DNA of 7,960 nt from an uncultured Pseudoxanthomonas sp. (GTDB taxonomy: Bacteria > Pseudomonadota > Gammaproteobacteria > Xanthomonadales > Xanthomonadaceae), in contig CALJUL010000126.1 of the NCBI GenBank assembly GCA_937975725.1, positions 1 through 7,960 of the forward strand, given 5' to 3'. Positions 5,907 through 7,960 of this stretch are shown one piece after another. Below the pieces are notes generated by a model. That model did not search any database. It saw only the letters and a program-made list of their open reading frames with translations, and had not been told where the DNA came from. The translations under genes were made by a program, and so were the position numbers. Positions within the stretch are counted from its first letter, which is position 1. Each line of letters opens with the position of its first letter.

Positions 5907-5926
5907 TTCTCCCGCCGGCGGGGGGA
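5907..5926 (+). terminator. Weak hairpin after serS
   Basis: Seven nt past the serS stop region, ttctcccg (5907-5914) can pair with cggggga (5919-5926 area), including two G-U pairs, around a ccgg loop; the core cccgccggcggg is a perfect palindrome. No T-run follows, so it may mark the transcript end only as a stability hairpin, or termination here may depend on Rho. The remaining spacer to 5987 shows nothing else convincing. Confidence 0.3.
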
Positions 5927-5987
5927 ACGGATCGGGGCCGATGCCCGGTAGGCGGAGCCAGCGCCCGCGCGCGATCTTGCGCCTCGG

Positions 5988-6566
5988 TCAGGCCGCCTGG
6001 CGCAGCGGCATGGGGATGCTGGCCAGCGCGGCCTCGATGGCATCGGCACGATGCTGCGGCGAATAGGCCACGCGCTCGGCGCGGACGAATTCCACGTCGG
6101 CGATGCCCAGGAAGCCGAACACCTGCTTCAGGTACGGTGCCACGAAGTCGATCGCGGTGCCGGCGTACTCGCCGCCGCTGGCCTCGGCCACGATCACCTT
6201 CTTGTTGCCGGCCAGTCCGACGGGGCCGTTCTCGGTGTAGCGGAAGGTGCGGCCGGCCACGGCGATGCGGTCGATCCAGGCCTTCAGCGTGGACGGCACG
6301 CCGAAGTTGTAGCGCGGCGCGCCGACCACCACGACGTCGGCGGCCAGGAATTCCTGCAAGGCCTGTTCGCCGGCTTGCGCGGCGGCGGCATCGCCCCCAC
6401 CCAGTACCGCGTGGGTCAGGTGGGACAGGGGGGCGGCGTCCAGATCGCGGTAGGCGACTTCCAGCCCCGGCATGCTGTCCTGCCAACGGGCTACGATGGC
6501 GGCGGTGAGCTGCCGGCTGACCGAGTTGCCGGCCAGGGCGCTGCTGTCGATGTGCAATAGTTTCAT
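5988..6566 (-). CDS. azoR: FMN-dependent NADH-azoreductase (AzoR family)
   Basis: Flavodoxin-fold oxidoreductase that reduces quinones and azo compounds with NAD(P)H through FMN, usually as a cytosolic homodimer. The 192 residues match the family (E. coli AzoR is about 200). It has the N-terminal beta strand MKLLHIDSS, the FMN phosphate loop S9-x-L-x-G-N-S-V-S17, the flavin-contacting block APRYNFGVPSTLKAWIDRI (83-101), the characteristic TFRYTENGPVGL (107-118) and the second flavin loop ASGGEY (129-134). The start ATG has gagg about 8 nt upstream. It is transcribed away from a LysR-type gene across a 117-nt spacer, the usual arrangement when the LysR protein controls its neighbour. Its role is probably quinone/electrophile detoxification; natural substrates cannot be read from sequence. 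Confidence 0.95.
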   Translation of the reverse strand: MKLLHIDSSALAGNSVSRQLTAAIVARWQDSMPGLEVAYRDLDAAPLSHLTHAVLGGGDAAAAQAGEQALQEFLAADVVVVGAPRYNFGVPSTLKAWIDRIAVAGRTFRYTENGPVGLAGNKKVIVAEASGGEYAGTAIDFVAPYLKQVFGFLGIADVEFVRAERVAYSPQHRADAIEAALASIPMPLRQAA

Positions 6567-6683
6567 GGTGTTGCCCTCATCCGGTTGCGGCCGGAGCCGC
6601 GTTGGAGGGCACTCTAGTTCGTTGCGTATATGTAATAAATATGATTTAAATTCACTGATTGTTCTGAATATGGAACTTTAGCC
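6567..6683. promoter_or_regulatory. Shared AT-rich azoR/lysR-type divergent promoter region
   Basis: The stretch 6622-6680 is strikingly AT-rich against its GC-rich surroundings, as expected for overlapping divergent promoters. A candidate LysR-type site lies at 6628-6642: atat-N7-atat (gtaataa between), containing a T-N11-A pair (T6629, A6641). On the plus strand ttgcgt (6622-6627) and tttaaa (6645-6650) with a 17-nt spacer are a weak -35/-10 candidate for the regulator and would overlap that site, fitting autorepression. The minus-strand promoter cannot be fixed with confidence. Confidence 0.5.
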
Positions 6684-7691
6684 ATGCAGCACGACCTCAA
6701 CGACCTGTACTACTTCGCGATGGTGGTGGACCACGGCGGCTTCGCCGCGGCCGAGCGTGCGCTGGGCATCCCCAAGTCGCGGCTGAGCCGCCGCATCAGC
6801 CAGTTGGAGAACGACCTGGGCGTGCGCCTGTTGCAGCGCTCCACCCGGCGCTTCGCGGTCACCGACGTGGGCATGAGCGTGCATCGCCATGCGCAGACCA
6901 TGCTGGCCGAGGCCCAGGCCGCGCGCGAGGTGGTGGACCGCCTGAGCGCCGAGCCGCGCGGCGTGGTGCGGGTGAGCGTGCCGGTGGCGGTGGCGCAGAT
7001 GCAGTTGCCGAAGATCCTGCCGCAGTTCCTCGACAAGTACCCCAAGGTGCGTCTGCAACTGCACGTCAACAACCGCCGCGTCGACATCATCAACGAGGGC
7101 TACGACGTGGCCCTGCGCGTGCGCGCCAAGCTGGACGACGACGGCAGCCTGGTGATGCGCAGTTTCGGCCAGATCCAGGAACTGTTGGTCGCCAGCCCCA
7201 AGTACCTCAACCGTGCCGGTCGCCCCAAAGTGCCGGACGACCTGGCCGAGCACGTCACCCTGAGCATCAGCGAGGACGAGGCGCGCCAGCGCTGGGAACT
7301 GCACGGCCCCGACGGCGAAGTGCGCCGCATCGAGCTGAATCCGCGCCTGGCCGGCTTCGATTTCCCGCTGCTGCAATCGATGGCGAAGGACGGCTACGGC
7401 ATCACCCTGTTGCCGGAGACCGTGTGCGCCGAGGCCGTGCGCAAGGGCGAACTGGAAGTGGTGCTGCCGGAATGGAGCCTGCCGCAGGGCATTTGCCACG
7501 CCGTGTTCGCCTCGCGCCGTGGCCTGTTGCCGGCGGTGCGGGTGTTCATCGACTTCCTGGCCGAACACCTGCCGCAGCAGATCGAGTCCTCGCGCCTGGA
7601 CTGCGGCGGCAAATGTTCGGAAGCGGCCGAGAAGGCGCTGGCGGTGGCCATCGACAACACCCGGGCCGGCAAGGTCCGGAAAGCCTCGTAG
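6684..7691 (+). CDS. LysR-family transcriptional regulator, divergent from azoR
   Basis: DNA-binding regulator of 335 residues. The N-terminal winged helix-turn-helix (about 5-62) includes DLYYFAMVVDHGGFAAAERA and SRLSRRISQLENDLGVRLLQ with RSTRRFAVTDVG. A linker helix follows (about 63-90), then a periplasmic-binding-like effector domain (about 93-297) with VRVSVPVAVA, GYDVALRV and the GYGITLLPE strand-loop. Typical LysR proteins end near residue 300; here about 38 extra residues follow FIDFLAEHLP, Ala/Lys-rich and containing Cys307 and Cys311 (C-x3-C). Start: the ATG has ggaa (6672-6675) 8 nt upstream, and the conserved N-terminal DLNDLYYF follows at once. It probably controls azoR and itself through the shared spacer; the effector is unknown, with quinones or other electrophiles a guess from the neighbour. 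Confidence 0.93.
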   Translation: MQHDLNDLYYFAMVVDHGGFAAAERALGIPKSRLSRRISQLENDLGVRLLQRSTRRFAVTDVGMSVHRHAQTMLAEAQAAREVVDRLSAEPRGVVRVSVPVAVAQMQLPKILPQFLDKYPKVRLQLHVNNRRVDIINEGYDVALRVRAKLDDDGSLVMRSFGQIQELLVASPKYLNRAGRPKVPDDLAEHVTLSISEDEARQRWELHGPDGEVRRIELNPRLAGFDFPLLQSMAKDGYGITLLPETVCAEAVRKGELEVVLPEWSLPQGICHAVFASRRGLLPAVRVFIDFLAEHLPQQIESSRLDCGGKCSEAAEKALAVAIDNTRAGKVRKAS

Positions 7692-7695
7692 GCCA

Positions 7696-7730
7696 GGGCC
7701 GCGGCGTTCGTGCGAAAATGCCGCCGGCCC
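7696..7730 (+). terminator. Strong imperfect hairpin after the LysR gene
   Basis: Five nt past the stop codon, gggccg (7696-7701) pairs with cggccc (7725-7730) and cggc (7702-7705) with gccg (7720-7723), with C7724 bulged. A small inner ttc/gaa stem (7707-7709 with 7714-7716) lies in the loop. It is very stable but has no T-run, so it is a possible Rho-assisted end or 3' stability element, not a standard intrinsic terminator. Confidence 0.35.
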
Positions 7731-7741
7731 GGGAGGGCTGG

Positions 7742-7787
7742 CTGGAAAGCGGATAGCGGGGGCTGGATACGAACCTGCGCTTTCCGG
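7742..7787. repeat. Inverted repeat in the LysR-tRNA spacer
   Basis: ctggaaagcg (7742-7751) and cgctttccgg (7778-7787) are complementary over 10 positions (one G-T), with a 26-nt loop. It is followed by the near-palindrome ccggtaaccgg (7784-7794). The rest of the 215-nt spacer (7692-7906) has no coding signal and no clear promoter for the tRNA; cacaat at 7895-7900 is only a weak -10-like word. Confidence 0.4.
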
Positions 7788-7906
7788 TAACCGGGTCCGT
7801 GCGTCGAAGTCAGGGCAGTCGAGGGCAGCGGTTTCGTTTTCGAGCAGGCATGGCGACAGCCGAGAATCTACGAAGCAAAAGCGCCACTGCCGCGCACAAT
7901 CACAAC

Positions 7907-7960
7907 GGAGAGATGGCCGAGCGGTTTAAGGCACCGGTCTTGAAAACCGGCGAAGGGTCA
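7907..7960 (+). tRNA. tRNA-Ser (anticodon UGA), 3'-truncated by the window
   Basis: Starts with acceptor strand ggagaga (7907-7913), then T8 G9 and a D-arm with gccgagcggttt-aaggc. The anticodon stem is ccggt (7934-7938) with accgg (7946-7950), around loop cttgaaa; the anticodon is TGA at 7941-7943, which reads UCA (and other UCN) serine codons. The large variable arm expected of tRNA-Ser begins at 7951 and is cut off at 7960; the T-arm and acceptor 3' strand lie outside. The synthetase that charges it, serS, is encoded about 2 kb upstream. Confidence 0.95.

Noticed and set aside
7760..7785. Minus-strand ggttcgtatcc, resembling a tRNA T-arm, as a degenerate tRNA
   Set aside because: The loop base order departs from TTCRA and the five-base stem has a mismatch; no cloverleaf can be built around it.

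Overview
The window is a high-GC chromosomal segment that looks like core genome of a gammaproteobacterium of the Xanthomonadaceae/Lysobacterales (Xanthomonas, Stenotrophomonas, Lysobacter, Pseudoxanthomonas group). This rests on the pheA-aroA order, an AroA that reads like the Xanthomonas enzyme throughout, single-gene TonB-like proteins without exbB/exbD, and intergenic REP-type palindromes of the 'aggagcggcttcagccgc' kind. The placement is inference from remembered family sequences; no search was run.

Layout, left to right. (1) The 3' part of pheA (prephenate dehydratase plus ACT domain; the 5' end lies outside the window), then, 138 nt later, complete aroA (EPSP synthase). Both are on the + strand and are probably the distal part of an aromatic amino acid operon. 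(2) A 379-nt convergent gap (2314-2692) filled with three REP-like palindromes, two copies of a longer composite repeat, a T-tailed terminator-like hairpin for aroA and an oppositely oriented one for the next gene. (3) A minus-strand TonB-C-domain protein, then about 600 nt without a convincing gene, then a second minus-strand TonB-C-domain protein. (4) serS (seryl-tRNA synthetase), divergent from the second TonB-like gene across 110 nt. (5) A divergent pair: azoR (FMN-dependent NADH-azoreductase, minus) and a LysR-type regulator (plus), which share a 117-nt spacer with a conspicuously AT-rich part. (6) A 215-nt spacer with two hairpins, then the 5' two thirds of a tRNA-Ser(UGA), cut by the window end.

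Functionally, pheA and aroA belong to the shikimate/phenylalanine route (aroA to chorismate, PheA from chorismate/prephenate to phenylpyruvate). serS and the tRNA-Ser form an enzyme-substrate pair about 2 kb apart. The LysR gene is the obvious candidate regulator of azoR. The two TonB-like proteins are inner-membrane-anchored periplasmic proteins whose partners are not in the window.

I found no undescribed multi-gene system, CRISPR array, transposase, phage gene or toxin-antitoxin pair. The points most worth a second look are the composite repeat block after aroA, the pair of atypical TonB-like proteins, the Cys-containing C-terminal tail of the LysR regulator, and the lower-GC gene-free stretch at 3263-3862.
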